From contig JACCGJ010001987.1 in NCBI GenBank assembly GCA_013407085.1, forward strand, positions 1 to 64,000: a stretch of DNA of 64,000 bases. Direction: 5' to 3'. A model generated the notes under the pieces. The model searched no databases. It worked only from the letters and a program-made list of their open reading frames with translations, and had not been told where the DNA came from. The DNA comes from Atriophallophorus winterbourni. Lineage: Eukaryota > Platyhelminthes > Trematoda > Plagiorchiida > Microphallidae. Positions 39,501 to 50,421 of the stretch are shown here, in pieces (position 1 is the stretch's first letter; every line of letters begins with the position of its first letter). Position numbers and translations under genes: made by a program.

Positions 39501-41747
39501 TCGGATCTTAGACGAGTGATAGGGTGATCAGTAATCAACACAACTGATAAAACATGTCGAAACCGTTATCTAACTCGGGGGGTGTGCTGAAAGAAAGCAA
39601 TGACGTCATAGCAGAACAGTCGGTGGATCCGAAACGGTGCGGTAGGGATGTTTCAAAAGAACCAACTCAAAATAGGATTCGCCAGGAATAAAGCAGAACA
39701 TCTGCAGCTCATTGCTTAGATGTTAACAAGTTCGAGTAATTTCTACTAAAAATTCAAGTAGAGAAACAAATTAAGCGAACGACTAGGACGTAGCGCGTTA
39801 ATCATTCTTGAACGTCGCGACACTCGACTAACAGAATGGTTATCGATTGCGTAATCATGGAGCCACCAACATTTACTGACCTTTTTAAATTTGTGATAAG
39901 GATGCATTTGTAGTCTAGTTTTGGCGTGAGTCTGTAATCAGCACATAAGTGATAAAACACGTCGAAGCAATTATCTGACACAAGCCGATGCAGGTCAAAA
40001 GAGAAAAGAAATCGCGGCAGTTCAGGGGTCAGTCGGTGGATTTGAAGCGGTGAGGTAAGCAGATTTACACAAAGCCAAACTGAAAATTTTGAGCCGTTCA
40101 CCAAACTCTCATTAAGTGGCCTGGCATATCCTAATCGCAATTCAAGCAACGGGGAATAAATTAAACGAACCGGTTTCTTTCAAGCAAAAAATTCCGATTG
40201 AGTCAGCGCATATTAAAAGTAAAAACCTCTCGACTCGTATCACAAGATAGCATTATTATTCAGAAAAATAATAGAGTGATGCTGATAAGCTCGATAAACC
40301 GCAAACATGTCACGACGTACCGATCAAGAATCCAGCCCGTTGACCATTCGGTAAAATGCAGTCGTGGCGTTGACAGGCGTAAATCACGGCCTCGAGCTGC
40401 AAGGCAGAGAGACACCCGAGGCCGATTGTCTCATCCGGCAAACAATGCTCGTAGTGGATTTCCGGCGGCGAGACGCTAGACAACGAGCTCGATTCGACCA
40501 CGGGATCGGGGTGTTTTTGCCCGATTCGAACTGAAATAGGTTCATGCAGATGGCAAAAGGTCACAGAAGGATGTGAGACGAAAGGCGTATAAGTGTAACA
40601 GCAACCAGTGTAATTTTAACCGATAAAAATAGAATTATAATGAATGTTTGACCATTAACTGCCAAAGATAAAATGCTCGGTTATCTTGGCCCTGTGTGGT
40701 CAGTTTATTGTTGCACAAGACAGCTGGAACCAATATTAATTGGCAAAAGAGGGCTGAACATGTGCAGCTGAAATAAAAATCAAACCAAACATACAGCAAA
40801 CTCACGTTTCAAAGGGACATAGTCTGCGTAGGTTTCAGCTTGCGTAAGGCCTTCGTCGTCATCCAAATCTTCGTCACGCTAATGTAAGAAACCACAATTC
40901 AGGCTGGGTAAATATACTGAATCACAGACAAATCAAAATATAGGCAGTATTCCGGGTCACGTTAATAAAATAACGCATAATAAAAAGGCAAACATACCTT
41001 TGGAAAATTGTAAGGTTTGATAGGGGCGTAGAGAAAGCCACCTGTGTTTCTTATTTGCGGCTGCTTGAGAGCCCCGGACCAGCTGTTCAAACGCGATGGT
41101 GCCGACGGTGCGGATGACAACGCGTGTCCTGGGAAACGAACGTCTGCACGGTTTTCGGGGAAAGAAGGGCGATTTTGCAATTTGAACACCTTCAGTTGGG
41201 GTTGCCCAGTAATATTGGAAGTTTGAGCGAAGGGACGCTTTTGAGATCCGTTAGTAATGTAAGTGGGATGGCGAACAAGAATGCGCCCATTATTAAGTTG
41301 CAAACGAGCGGGAATCGAGCCTGCGATTTTCAGCGACTGCTGAGGAGAATTGGCGGAGGATGGTACCCGAAGTATTTTGAAAACAGTTGAACGCTTAGCC
41401 GAAGCTATTTTAAACGAAGTTGACGGCGGGGTTTCGATTGATACAGGGGGTGGGGTTGGCGCAGGTTTCAGAGATGAGGGTGCGATCCCCGCGTTGAGAA
41501 GTGCACTTAAAATGATATCATTACTTGGGTCATCATTTGGTTTTTCAGGGGATGGGTGGGAAGAACCGTTCACAGATGGAGAGTTCGAGATTGGTGGACT
41601 GGGCTTGGATTGATATGTCACTATATGCTCTTTTGGTTCTGGTTCAAAGGATTGCGGTTGAATAGTATCACGAGGAATCGCAAAGTCATCTGAATCTTTC
41701 GTGGCTAGACCTTTTAACGCGTCCTCAAAAATAGAAACAGGATCCAT
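30547..41747 (-). CDS. SBNO: Strawberry notch homologue, complete copy 3 of array
   Basis: Same nine-exon structure as the copy at 11692-23201: 40998-41747, 40806-40878, 40321-40530, 37189-37364, 36008-36175, 35517-35930, 34740-34922, 33620-33717, 30547-33532. All splice sites and the reading frame are kept, so it could encode a full 1,685-residue protein. The only amino-acid difference I found is Phe24Ile in exon 1, next to a silent change in the Ser19 codon. A silent change in exon 9 (Val codon, near 31607) also separates the copies. Near-absence of coding change means either a very recent duplication, ongoing gene conversion, or an assembly duplicate of one locus. A possible poly(A) signal lies at 29888-29893. 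Confidence 0.92.
34968..35100 (-). mobile_element. SINE-like 3' part with short (CATA)n tail in SBNO intron 6 (copy 3)
   Basis: Counterpart of 16113-16285 with a shorter tail. Confidence 0.75.
36375..36515 (+). mobile_element. SINE-like 5' part in SBNO intron 4 (copy 3)
   Basis: Counterpart of 17560-17700. Confidence 0.6.
37634..37750. repeat. Partial unit of the 241-bp repeat in SBNO intron 3 (copy 3)
   Basis: Identical to 18819-18935. Confidence 0.55.
38444..38586. repeat. 72-bp direct tandem duplication, unit 3 only
   Basis: The segment beginning TTACGGATAATATGCG at 38444 is repeated from 38516 with almost no change. Units 1 and 2 have it once (near 19627 in unit 2). Confidence 0.9.
38588..39015 (+). 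mobile_element. R1 repeat, 5'-truncated, diverged copy in SBNO intron 3 (unit 3)
   Basis: Stands where units 1 and 2 have the longer R1, but differs from them at many positions and lacks the first 90 bases or so. Its 5' edge abuts a 72-bp tandem duplication at 38444-38586. The neighbouring 110 bases or so found in units 1 and 2 after R1 are absent here. Confidence 0.65.
39426..40319. repeat. Diverged ~400-bp direct repeats in SBNO intron 3 (unit 3)
   Basis: Counterpart of the blocks at 1967-2860 with a few SNPs and one-base indels near 39470-39520. Confidence 0.55.
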
Positions 41748-41901
41748 AGGGCTACAACAAAATATTGCGGTTAATATTATATCAATTTATTAAAATATCA
41801 CAAAACTCAAGAAAACTCACTCAAAGAACATTGCAGTACAGTAATGGCGAAAATCAAGTGATCAGTGAATAAATAGGGGATCAGATGACAGCTGTAACCT
41901 G

Positions 41902-42029
41902 ATTGGTTGGTTACGAAGTTGGACGCCATTGGATAACCTCTTTCGTATTTGTGCACTAACCGACAAACTGGGCTTGCTTATGATTGGCTGTCGCGAGTTC
42001 GTATTGCACCATCATACGATAATCATTGG
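41902..42029 (-). promoter_or_regulatory. CCAAT-box cluster upstream of SBNO copy 3
   Basis: Same four CCAAT boxes upstream of the gene starting at 41747. One SNP lies just downstream (near 41880), outside the boxes. Confidence 0.45.
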
Positions 42030-43252
42030 GGGGGAGTGTGAGTAAGACAGACACTGATTAACACCATAGACCTTACACAAGGCGTACAGCGCATAACTCA
42101 ATAAACTCACGGTAAACAAATAATCATACCAACCCCATCCAACAGTGGCATACAAGCGCAACTTGTTTTCCGTTTTTGCTTACAAGCGCATGCTGATCCT
42201 GATCCTACCCTCACTACCTGATGAGCGCAAACAGCATGTAACCGGTCGTAGGGAGTGTGTGATGGAAATGCATGCAATAAACGATCCAGTTCGTTACACG
42301 ACCGGTATCATAAGGAAAGCATTTTAAAGCCACCAAAAACATCAATAAAAAGGGCCTAATTCTCTCATATGGTTTCACATATACTTCGGGGCAAATAACT
42401 GAAATAAATATACGCGAAAAGAGTCTACCAAGCTGAAAATCCTATGCCTCTTACTCATTCGGTAAACGGTGTATACAACTCGAGTGAAGTTCTCGGACAA
42501 TATTGTTAACGACAGAGTCCAGCCTCAGCAAGCAGGCATCCGAACAAACTGTTATTAAAAAGTGTAAACGATTCAATCGGCTGGAAAAGACCAGACTTTG
42601 CGCTGCCAATATAACCTGCACGTGTACTCTACTATCAATCATTTACACTCATAAGGTGGAGATCATGAATGTATTCTTCTCCAAGAGGTGGTGAATCCAA
42701 AAACGTAAGGTTAGGGAAATACCACGAAACATAACTCATTTTTAAATTATTAATCCTAACTTTCCTGTAAATGAAAGTTTCAATGATTAGTACATTCTGA
42801 CAAGCATTGTCACCGAGTCGAAGATAATTTTCTTCTCAACAGCATAGTGCATGACCCAAAGAAACCAAACCTAACGACGAGCACAAATCCGGTACGAAAC
42901 ATATCAGGTTTAATGTGGAGATAGAATAATCGATTTCACGTCGAAGAAAACGCTACCCTCAGGAAACCTGTTCCAGTGATTTCGGTGGCAGCATTACTGT
43001 AGGCATTCCTTTTATATGTTTGATCCATCGTGCATGCTGTTGAGCGAAACAGCGAAAGAAGCTTAATATGTTGTGAGGCATCATTACGGCGTTCACTATC
43101 ACAATAAGCCTTCCTCGTCGTTATACTTGGCAAGCAGACGTTAATGACACACCGATGAGATGCTTACCGCAAAACAAACAGTCAACAATGTTTCGGTACC
43201 AACCAACGGTTTACAGAATCTTGAAGAACCCGACTCAGAAGACGGACTGTGA

Positions 43253-44252
43253 NNNNNNNNNNNNNNNNNNNNNNNNNNNNNNNNNNNNNNNNNNNNNNNN
43301 NNNNNNNNNNNNNNNNNNNNNNNNNNNNNNNNNNNNNNNNNNNNNNNNNNNNNNNNNNNNNNNNNNNNNNNNNNNNNNNNNNNNNNNNNNNNNNNNNNNN
43401 NNNNNNNNNNNNNNNNNNNNNNNNNNNNNNNNNNNNNNNNNNNNNNNNNNNNNNNNNNNNNNNNNNNNNNNNNNNNNNNNNNNNNNNNNNNNNNNNNNNN
43501 NNNNNNNNNNNNNNNNNNNNNNNNNNNNNNNNNNNNNNNNNNNNNNNNNNNNNNNNNNNNNNNNNNNNNNNNNNNNNNNNNNNNNNNNNNNNNNNNNNNN
43601 NNNNNNNNNNNNNNNNNNNNNNNNNNNNNNNNNNNNNNNNNNNNNNNNNNNNNNNNNNNNNNNNNNNNNNNNNNNNNNNNNNNNNNNNNNNNNNNNNNNN
43701 NNNNNNNNNNNNNNNNNNNNNNNNNNNNNNNNNNNNNNNNNNNNNNNNNNNNNNNNNNNNNNNNNNNNNNNNNNNNNNNNNNNNNNNNNNNNNNNNNNNN
43801 NNNNNNNNNNNNNNNNNNNNNNNNNNNNNNNNNNNNNNNNNNNNNNNNNNNNNNNNNNNNNNNNNNNNNNNNNNNNNNNNNNNNNNNNNNNNNNNNNNNN
43901 NNNNNNNNNNNNNNNNNNNNNNNNNNNNNNNNNNNNNNNNNNNNNNNNNNNNNNNNNNNNNNNNNNNNNNNNNNNNNNNNNNNNNNNNNNNNNNNNNNNN
44001 NNNNNNNNNNNNNNNNNNNNNNNNNNNNNNNNNNNNNNNNNNNNNNNNNNNNNNNNNNNNNNNNNNNNNNNNNNNNNNNNNNNNNNNNNNNNNNNNNNNN
44101 NNNNNNNNNNNNNNNNNNNNNNNNNNNNNNNNNNNNNNNNNNNNNNNNNNNNNNNNNNNNNNNNNNNNNNNNNNNNNNNNNNNNNNNNNNNNNNNNNNNN
44201 NNNNNNNNNNNNNNNNNNNNNNNNNNNNNNNNNNNNNNNNNNNNNNNNNNNN
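43253..44252. other. Assembly gap of exactly 1,000 N
   Basis: The round length marks a placeholder. In unit 2 the same interval (24707-25603) is 897 bases and covers plain intergenic sequence plus the 3' end of the RTE relic. The first 130 bases or so after the gap carry several SNPs and small indels against unit 2; beyond that, identity returns. Confidence 0.99.
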
Positions 44253-44937
44253 TGCGGTCTGCTCACTGGTCGACTTCCTGATTGCAACTCACCACAGAGT
44301 AGATCTTTCAGAATACACCATTTTCCATTCTGTAGACGTAGCCAATCCACTGCAGGCAGCGCTGTATAGTAGGGTGAACATGCTCTGTAGACCACCGTTT
44401 TGAAAGCACATCAGCATTAGTAACTTTGTCCATCCACGATATGTTCAAGATACGACGGATGCTTCGTAGATTGAAAGCATTCAGCTTCAATTCGTGTCTT
44501 GCGTGGGTGGTTCAGGTTTCACTGCCGTACATTAAAGCATTTAGCACGCAAGCGCTGTATACCACCATCTTTGTTTTTACAGTCAACTTGCAGTTACCCC
44601 AAACACGAGAGTACAATCGGGACAAAATGACAGCTGCTCTGCCAATCCGCTTATCAATCTCCGTGTCTAGCGAGAGGTTATCCGCAATGGTTGAACCAAG
44701 ATATGTAAAATGATGCACTGGTTCAAGCTGACAGTTTCCAACAGTGATGATTGGAGGCGATACAATCCCTTGACCAAGGACTTTGGTCTTGCTAATACTG
44801 ATTGTTAGCTCAAAATCTTTGCATGCCGACGAAAAACAGTCCATTAGCGACTGCGGGTTCTCTAGGGATTGCGCAATAATGATTGCATCGTCGGCAAATA
44901 GCAGGTCACGGATTAACACATCCCGTGCCTTGGTTTG
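44253..44937 (-). pseudogene. RTE-type LINE fragment, unit 3 (3' end lost in N gap)
   Basis: RT core and thumb as in the other units. The 3' end is hidden by the gap at 43253-44252. It has no R1 insertion at the shared site (near 44372). Confidence 0.85.
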
Positions 44938-45379
44938 TTCCTAAGAAAAATATCATCACAGAATTCCACATTTTTAATAAGTACGGGCGTGAAGAGACGA
45001 CATTACACCCTAGCCAACCTAGTCGAAATAGATTTTTGGCTCAAGGTCACACGAGCGACAAAAACGGCTAATAGATTGAGAGTGACCTTGAGAATGTCCT
45101 GGGGGACAGATGAATCATGTGACAGTGGGGTCGCGATATGGCAGCGTGACAATACGAGGGTCATAAGACAGTTGATGAAGATTGGCTGAAACGAAATTAT
45201 AATGAGACAATTATACTTGTGTTGGTATCACTATTCAATACCTCTAAAAGAAACGGAGTTCTGGTAACGATAAATAAAGACACCAAAATGCAGCAGCTAT
45301 CTTAAGAGCACCATACACTGAGATAACGATTTTTTATATCTTACTTTTCTACGATTTTCGATTGTGTTGACGATATTAA

Positions 45380-45691
45380 CACTTTGACTGCGTCGTGCGC
45401 CATATGTGGTATACGCAATGATGTCCCAAACTGCGACGTGCACCATATATGGTACACGCATTATCGTGACGCTATATGGCGCAAGATGCCCCCAAAGATA
45501 GCAGTTTCTGTCCCACGCAACGTGTACTAATTGAGGCTCACTGTTTTTATGTCAGAATCTTGAAGAACTCACTCGTAGCAAAGCGGCGCACAACCTCCCA
45601 CCTCGCTGTCTTCTCTGGCACTGAAGATAGACAAGTTTCATCACGTCGCATCACGGGAATACAGGCTATTTTGGCAGTCGCAGTCAAAGGG
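45380..45691. mobile_element. piggyBac-like MITE, unit 3
   Basis: Same element and flanks as 8374-8685. Confidence 0.75.
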
Positions 45692-45811
45692 TTAAAACAC
45701 AAAAGATTTATTCCGGAACGTGTGATTTTTCAGGTTACAGATTTCATAAAAGACCATCAGTCGCAGGCAAATGGAGGGGAGTATCCCAAGGCTGTCAAAT
45801 AAGAGTAAATC

Positions 45812-45866
45812 AAACAGCCTCTGACTATGCGGCACTTTGCCTGGATCAGGCTTGTGCTTTCGTACC
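45812..45866 (+). mobile_element. SINE-like element, 3' end only (unit 3)
   Basis: Counterpart of 8806-8860. Confidence 0.65.
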
Positions 45867-46886
45867 AGAAAACATTCGGTTTTCGATCACCTCTTGTACT
45901 TGTGATCAAAACATAGGCTGAGTCATTTGGTGGATAAGTACACCATACCATCATTTTATTTTTAAAGCCCGCTTTCAGATTATCGATATAAGACTGGGAC
46001 GAATTACATGGCAGACGCTCTGCGATCAATGTCTAACGAGAGATTTTCCAAACGAAAATAATCTGAATAAGCGAACTGAAGAAATTGTTCAGTGTCAAGG
46101 CTTAATAAATACGATTAAAGATGGCTCAAGACTGAAAACTAGAAGAGTAACCCTGCGCGGGCTGCATGGCTAACGAATCTTTAAAGGCTGCACAGCAGTC
46201 TTTTTCAACTAAAGCTGCTCCTGTGAGCGAGCAGTGCTAACAATATAAGCAGTAAACAAGGAATTCGGGGTAGATAAGACGCCAATGTTAATTGGACTGT
46301 GAAGATTTTAGTCAAATTTAACTAGGTGCGTTGGTCGGCATGATGCCATTTATAAGCAGCCACCCCCTATAAAAGCATCATCCGCAAAATTTTTGTGGCT
46401 TTCTGACAAATCATGCAGAGTAGAGCGATGACTTTTTTAATCATTGTTCCAAAATGTGAGCAATGGGAGAAAGCGTCGCTTAGGACAAATCCATGCAACG
46501 AGATTTCAGTTGACCGTATGTAACAAGAGCAACTCAACGTACGATATTCCTAAAACATTTCACTTTTCCAATACAGATTTTGTTTGGCTCGCTTTGCCGA
46601 GGTGTTAAGAAAGCTTGTTCGAATTGCACGACATTTGATTCGCATACACGAGAGAATTCAGTCTTTGAATTGGCCGCTAGTGTGGAGCTATGAGGAAAAA
46701 ATAAGCAGAATAATTTGAAAGCTATATATCCGATGGAGCTCAACGCCTGTGCTTAATATCATAGGGGTAGAGATCTGCAAAACCGGTCGAATAAGTACGG
46801 TTATGAAAGTTGAAATAATTAGCATGAAGCACATAAGTGAAATCAGACGAGACAATAAACTCTGATATACAGGTTAAGAGATAAGC

Positions 46887-47105
46887 AAGCGCGCTAGCAT
46901 ATAAATGTGTAAAATCAAAAACCCGGTCCAGACAAAGCGCTGTACAGTCATAAACTGAACACGGTTGAACAGACAGAAAAATATAAGAAACACAAAAAGA
47001 AATAGCAGCAAGATTTGAGCGTGTTTCAGCATGCAGCTCCTACCGGTGGCAAAGAAGGGTTAGCTTCACCGCGCAGGAGTATGCACGATTGCAAATCTGT
47101 GCATG
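46887..47105 (-). mobile_element. SINE-like element at right edge of the array
   Basis: Fuller version of 28240-28401, continuing past 47048 through GCACGATTGCAAATCTGTGC (the SINE 5' region in reverse). It spans the end of the tandem array. Confidence 0.65.
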
Positions 47106-47149
47106 GGGTAGATAATAGCCTGTGGTACTATCTAAGGGTTCAAGAGTAG

Positions 47150-47372
47150 GCATATAATTACAGTACTTCTGTGCTGCGTCTAATACCGTGCTAAATTGAT
47201 TGGCCATTGGTAGTGATCTGCATGCTTAAACACGCTGGAGTCTCACTACCATCTTTATTCTCTGTTTCTCATATCTGTCTAGGCCTGGGCAACCTGACAG
47301 TAGTATCGCCCACGTGCAGTCTCTGACTGTGCGGCACTTTGCCTGGATCAGGCTTGTGTTTTCATACCATAC
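47150..47372 (+). mobile_element. SINE-like element
   Basis: Nearly full body: CAGTACTTCTGTGCTGCG, GTGCTAAATTGATTGGCCA, CACGCTGGAGTCTCACTACC, TCTGTCTAGGCCTGGGCAAC, 3' hairpin, then an ATACC-type tail. Confidence 0.75.
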
Positions 47373-47389
47373 CATACAGATAATGATGT

Positions 47390-47552
47390 GCTTGAATGTG
47401 CGATCGTGCTATACTTATGTACAGTGAAGCTCAAGCTGTGCTAAATTGATTCGCGACCAATAGTCAGCTGCATGCGAACGCACCTTGGAGTCTCACTGCC
47501 ATTTGTATTTTCATAGTTGACTAGGCCTGGACAACCTGGGAGTATATTCATC
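47390..47552 (+). mobile_element. SINE-like element, diverged, lacks 3' end
   Basis: TGTGCTAAATTGATTCGCGA, CTTGGAGTCTCACTGCCA and CTAGGCCTGGACAACCTGGG match the SINE body with more changes than its neighbours. Confidence 0.65.
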
Positions 47553-47719
47553 ATCTACATGAATCAGGAAAAGCAGATAAGCAAACGCGTGAAAAATGGA
47601 AAGCAGGCAAGCGGAATATGCAAAAGCAAATGCGCAAAAAGCAGCTAGTTTTTGTAGTTTCACTGAATGCGATTTTGTAATTTGTTTTCATGTTTTTTCA
47701 TCAAAAAATACCGGATTAT

Positions 47720-48180
47720 GACACACAAAACAAAGTACACTGCCGTCACTGACTTCGGTTTGCAGCCATATCTCGTAAGGTTTCCAGCCAACTATAGGGT
47801 GGAACTTTTGGACCCCACCCAGGCAAACGAATACACCCAACTAAACCTAGCGATACGGTGAGTTTCTTCATCCCAACGCGCCACTTCATGAACTAGCCCA
47901 CAGTCGTTTCTCCCAGCTTCTGCCAGGCTATGCGAATAAGGCACGGTATGGTAAACGGTGAACATGCATTCTTGAAACATGTCCCAGCAATCGGAAACGA
48001 GCAAGCATCAGCATTTCTCTCAGTCCGTGGCCACCTGGTCCTAACATCCGCTTGCAGATATCTATATTTGTAGCGCGATGCTGCCACCGAATGCGAGCAA
48101 TCCTACGCAGGCAACGGGTGTCAAAAACAGAAAGCCGACGGACACCTTCCGCTCGGATAAACCAGGTTTCGCAAAAATAA
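47720..48180 (-). pseudogene. RTE-like LINE, C-terminal end of pol, degenerate
   Basis: Read on the minus strand from 48180: VRRLSVFDTRCLRRIARIRW, a stretch with RMLGPGG, then RFRLLGHVSRM and HRLPYRALFA. In another frame follow GCIRLPGWGPK and WLETLRDMAANRSQ. These are typical of the C-terminal end of trematode RTE-like LINE proteins. At least one frameshift and one stop (a Trp codon position after RSQ) show it is dead. This family differs from the RTE relic in the array. Confidence 0.75.
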
Positions 48181-48194
48181 AGTAGTGTACTAAT

Positions 48195-48445
48195 TTATAC
48201 ATATGGTATGAAAGCACGAGCCTGATCCAGGCAAAGTGCCACACAGTCAGAGACTGCACGTGGGCGATACTACTGTCAGGTTGCCCAGGCCTAGACAGAT
48301 ATGTGAAATCGAGAATAAAGATGGTAGTGAGACTCCAGCGTGTTTCAGCATGCAGATCACTACTAGTGGCCAATCAATTTAGCACGGTGTTAGCCGCAGA
48401 GCACAGAAGTACTGCACGATTGCACATCCGTGCAGGACTAATTTA
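48195..48445 (-). mobile_element. SINE-like element, near full length
   Basis: Reverse complement reads the whole SINE from TGCACGGATGTGCAATCGTG to the 3' hairpin and TTTCATACCAT tail. Confidence 0.75.
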
Positions 48446-48529
48446 TACAAAACGAAATAACGTGTAGCTAATTGATTGGCGTTGACATATAGCATCAGGA
48501 AGTCATAATCTAACTATAATTTATATTCC

Positions 48530-48893
48530 TGTGGCAGTAGCAGTACCACAGGGCGATAGTCGACCAAGTCGAAACGAGTGCCCAGATGATTTCGGAGGTG
48601 TGCTTCAAAACACCCACCTCTACCAGGATTGATCCGTAGGGAGCTCAGGCGTGTACCTGTGAATGGAAGATGGGAGAGGTCTCATCACCGAAAGGTGAGA
48701 GTTAATGCGTTACATACCCAATCTAATGAAAAGTCGATGGACAGCAGTTTATTTCAACAAAAAACATAAAATGGAAAAGAAACGCTTTTTGTGTTTCAAA
48801 AAGATTTTCTAAATATTTTGTTTTTGACAATAAATGTGGCTGGATTTAGTCGTTAGGGAAATACTCCGGAAAGAGCACCTGCCACTGTGAGTC
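48530..48893 (-). mobile_element. 5'-truncated CR1-type LINE, inverted 3' end
   Basis: Reverse complement of this block aligns with the 3' end of the LINE at 48894-53570, at roughly 80% by eye. It starts with the last ten or so codons of ORF2 (VLFPEYFP then stop), followed by the 3' UTR with the CTCACC/GGTGATGAG hairpin and a short repeat tail. It abuts the 5' end of the plus-strand element head to head. Confidence 0.8.
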
Positions 48894-48991
48894 CACTCAA
48901 ACTTTAACCGCGCCCGGTTTGAATTTTGTTTCCACGCTGCTAAATTTTTCGAAATTCATTAAATTTCTGATTCATCGATTACATTAGCAAA

Positions 48992-50419
48992 ATGATTCAG
49001 AATTCTTGTCTTTGCCTTTACTCTAGCTGCAACAAGAAGGTTTCCAAAGGTATAGAGTGCGACGTGTGCCTGCGTTGGGCTCATCCCAAATGCTGTGGAC
49101 TGTCGTCAGCACAATTTAAGGTTTATGCGGCCCATCGATGGCTTACGGATGGCACGGATGTGCAATCGTGCAGCATTTCTGTGCTGTGCGGCTAACATCG
49201 TGCTAAATTGATTGGCCAACGGTAGTGAGCTGCATGCGAGTACACGCTGGAGTCTCACTACCATTTCTATTTCAATTTACCCCCCTCATATCTGTCTAGG
49301 CCTGGGCAACCTGACAGTATCTTAGCCCACGTGCAGTCTCTGACTGTGCGGCACTTTGCCTGGATCAGGCTTGTGCTTTCATACATACATACATACATAC
49401 ATCGATGGCTTGCATGGCTATGCGCTGACTGCATGAAGTCCGCGGAAACTTTGGTTGAGGAGCGTAAGCGTCTTGAGGAACGTAAGCGTTCTCCTCCACG
49501 TCCATCTTCGAAACCCAAAACTTCTGCCGAAGTAGTTAGGTCAGTGGTCCCGTCTACCTCCAGCCAGCATACCACTCATTTGAGATCACAGAAGGCGAAA
49601 TCATCGCTATCCTCCTGTCCTCCAAAGGCTCCATGGAAGAAGGTTAAAGAAAATCGGGGTGTTCACATTAGCCCGACTAAGGATGTTCGCGCTCTAGCTC
49701 GGGAAGTTCACCATTTAGGAAAAGTGATTGCTGAGCTTCGAGCCAGAAACGAAGTTAGCTCAACACGGGCTAAAAATGTCCTAATTTTAACGCAGGTTGA
49801 GCCTTTTATCCGAGAATCAAAGGCTCGTAAGGAAAGCGATCGGAGAAAGGTTATCGACCTACTCCGTGCTTCAGGCATGAGACCGACTACTCCGCTGAAG
49901 CGAGTTCACAGGGTCGGGAAATGGAGGGGTGGCCCAAATGACGCATCTACCAGATCGCCGCGGCCAATTGTAGTCGAATTCACAAAGCAATGTGATCGCG
50001 ACTACTTCCTTTCGAAAGCAGAGAAACTTAACTGCGTCGAGGGAAAATGCATCGTGCAACCTGACACCCCGGCACACCTGAAAACTTCTAGCCCAATTAG
50101 AGCTAGAAAGTCAAAGTTAGCTGTAAATCGTAGCTCACCAAATTCGCTCCCGAGGCGAAACTTAGAAAATGACAACAGTGTGGCGATGACGCTAACACAG
50201 GAGAATTATACTCCAACATTGAAGAGCGCCACTGTCGTGCTACGTCCTTTAGAGGATGAATCGTGGATGAGTTGTAGTGACTCAGACCATGAAGATGAAA
50301 CTAGATGCCAGGAGTTGTCGTCTGTTTCAAAAACGAATGCTGTATCTCTTGATGAAATTCAGCCTTCAAAAAACGCGAAGCAGCCTCGGGCATTACGCCC
50401 GAGGACAAAGAGCTCTTAG
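48992..50419 (+). pseudogene. CR1 ORF1 (PHD-like zinc finger, basic protein), split by SINE
   Basis: The first part (48992-49144) encodes a Cys/His-rich segment with CLYSSCNKK, ECDVCLRWAHPKCC. The second part (from 49412) continues in frame with WLCADC, which completes a C4HC3-like PHD finger, and then a Lys/Arg/Ser-rich region with EERKRLEERKR, a GKVIAELRA-like helix and RSPRPIVVEFTK. Without the SINE and one duplicate of CATCGATGGCTT the frame is 386 codons with no break. CR1-clade ORF1 proteins bind nucleic acid, and PHD-type fingers in them are known. ORF1 ends LRPRTKSS and overlaps the open ORF2 frame. Confidence 0.8.
49145..49399 (+). mobile_element. SINE-like element with 12-bp target-site duplication, inside CR1 ORF1
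   Basis: Flanked by CATCGATGGCTT at 49133-49144 and 49400-49411. The body of about 235 bases starts near GGCACGGATGTGCAATCGTG and ends with the hairpin at 49351-49376 and a (CATA)n tail. The duplication defines the element ends precisely. I see no clear tRNA-type A and B boxes. Confidence 0.9.
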
Positions 50420-50421
50420 GT

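Larger units (their letters stand above)
28402..47048. repeat. Tandem segmental duplication, unit 3 (complete, contains N gap)
   Basis: Contains one whole SBNO gene. The right edge at about 47048 is the end of the array; unrelated transposon-rich sequence follows. Length is 18,647 as written, or about 18.5 kb if the 1,000-N gap replaces the 897 bases seen in unit 2. Confidence 0.75.

Noticed and set aside
43155..44403. Open frames of 384-404 codons across 43155-44403 on both strands
   Set aside because: They consist almost entirely of the N gap and have no coding meaning.
47667..47861. Plus-strand frame of 64 codons
   Set aside because: Antisense to the RTE-like pol fragment at 47720-48180.
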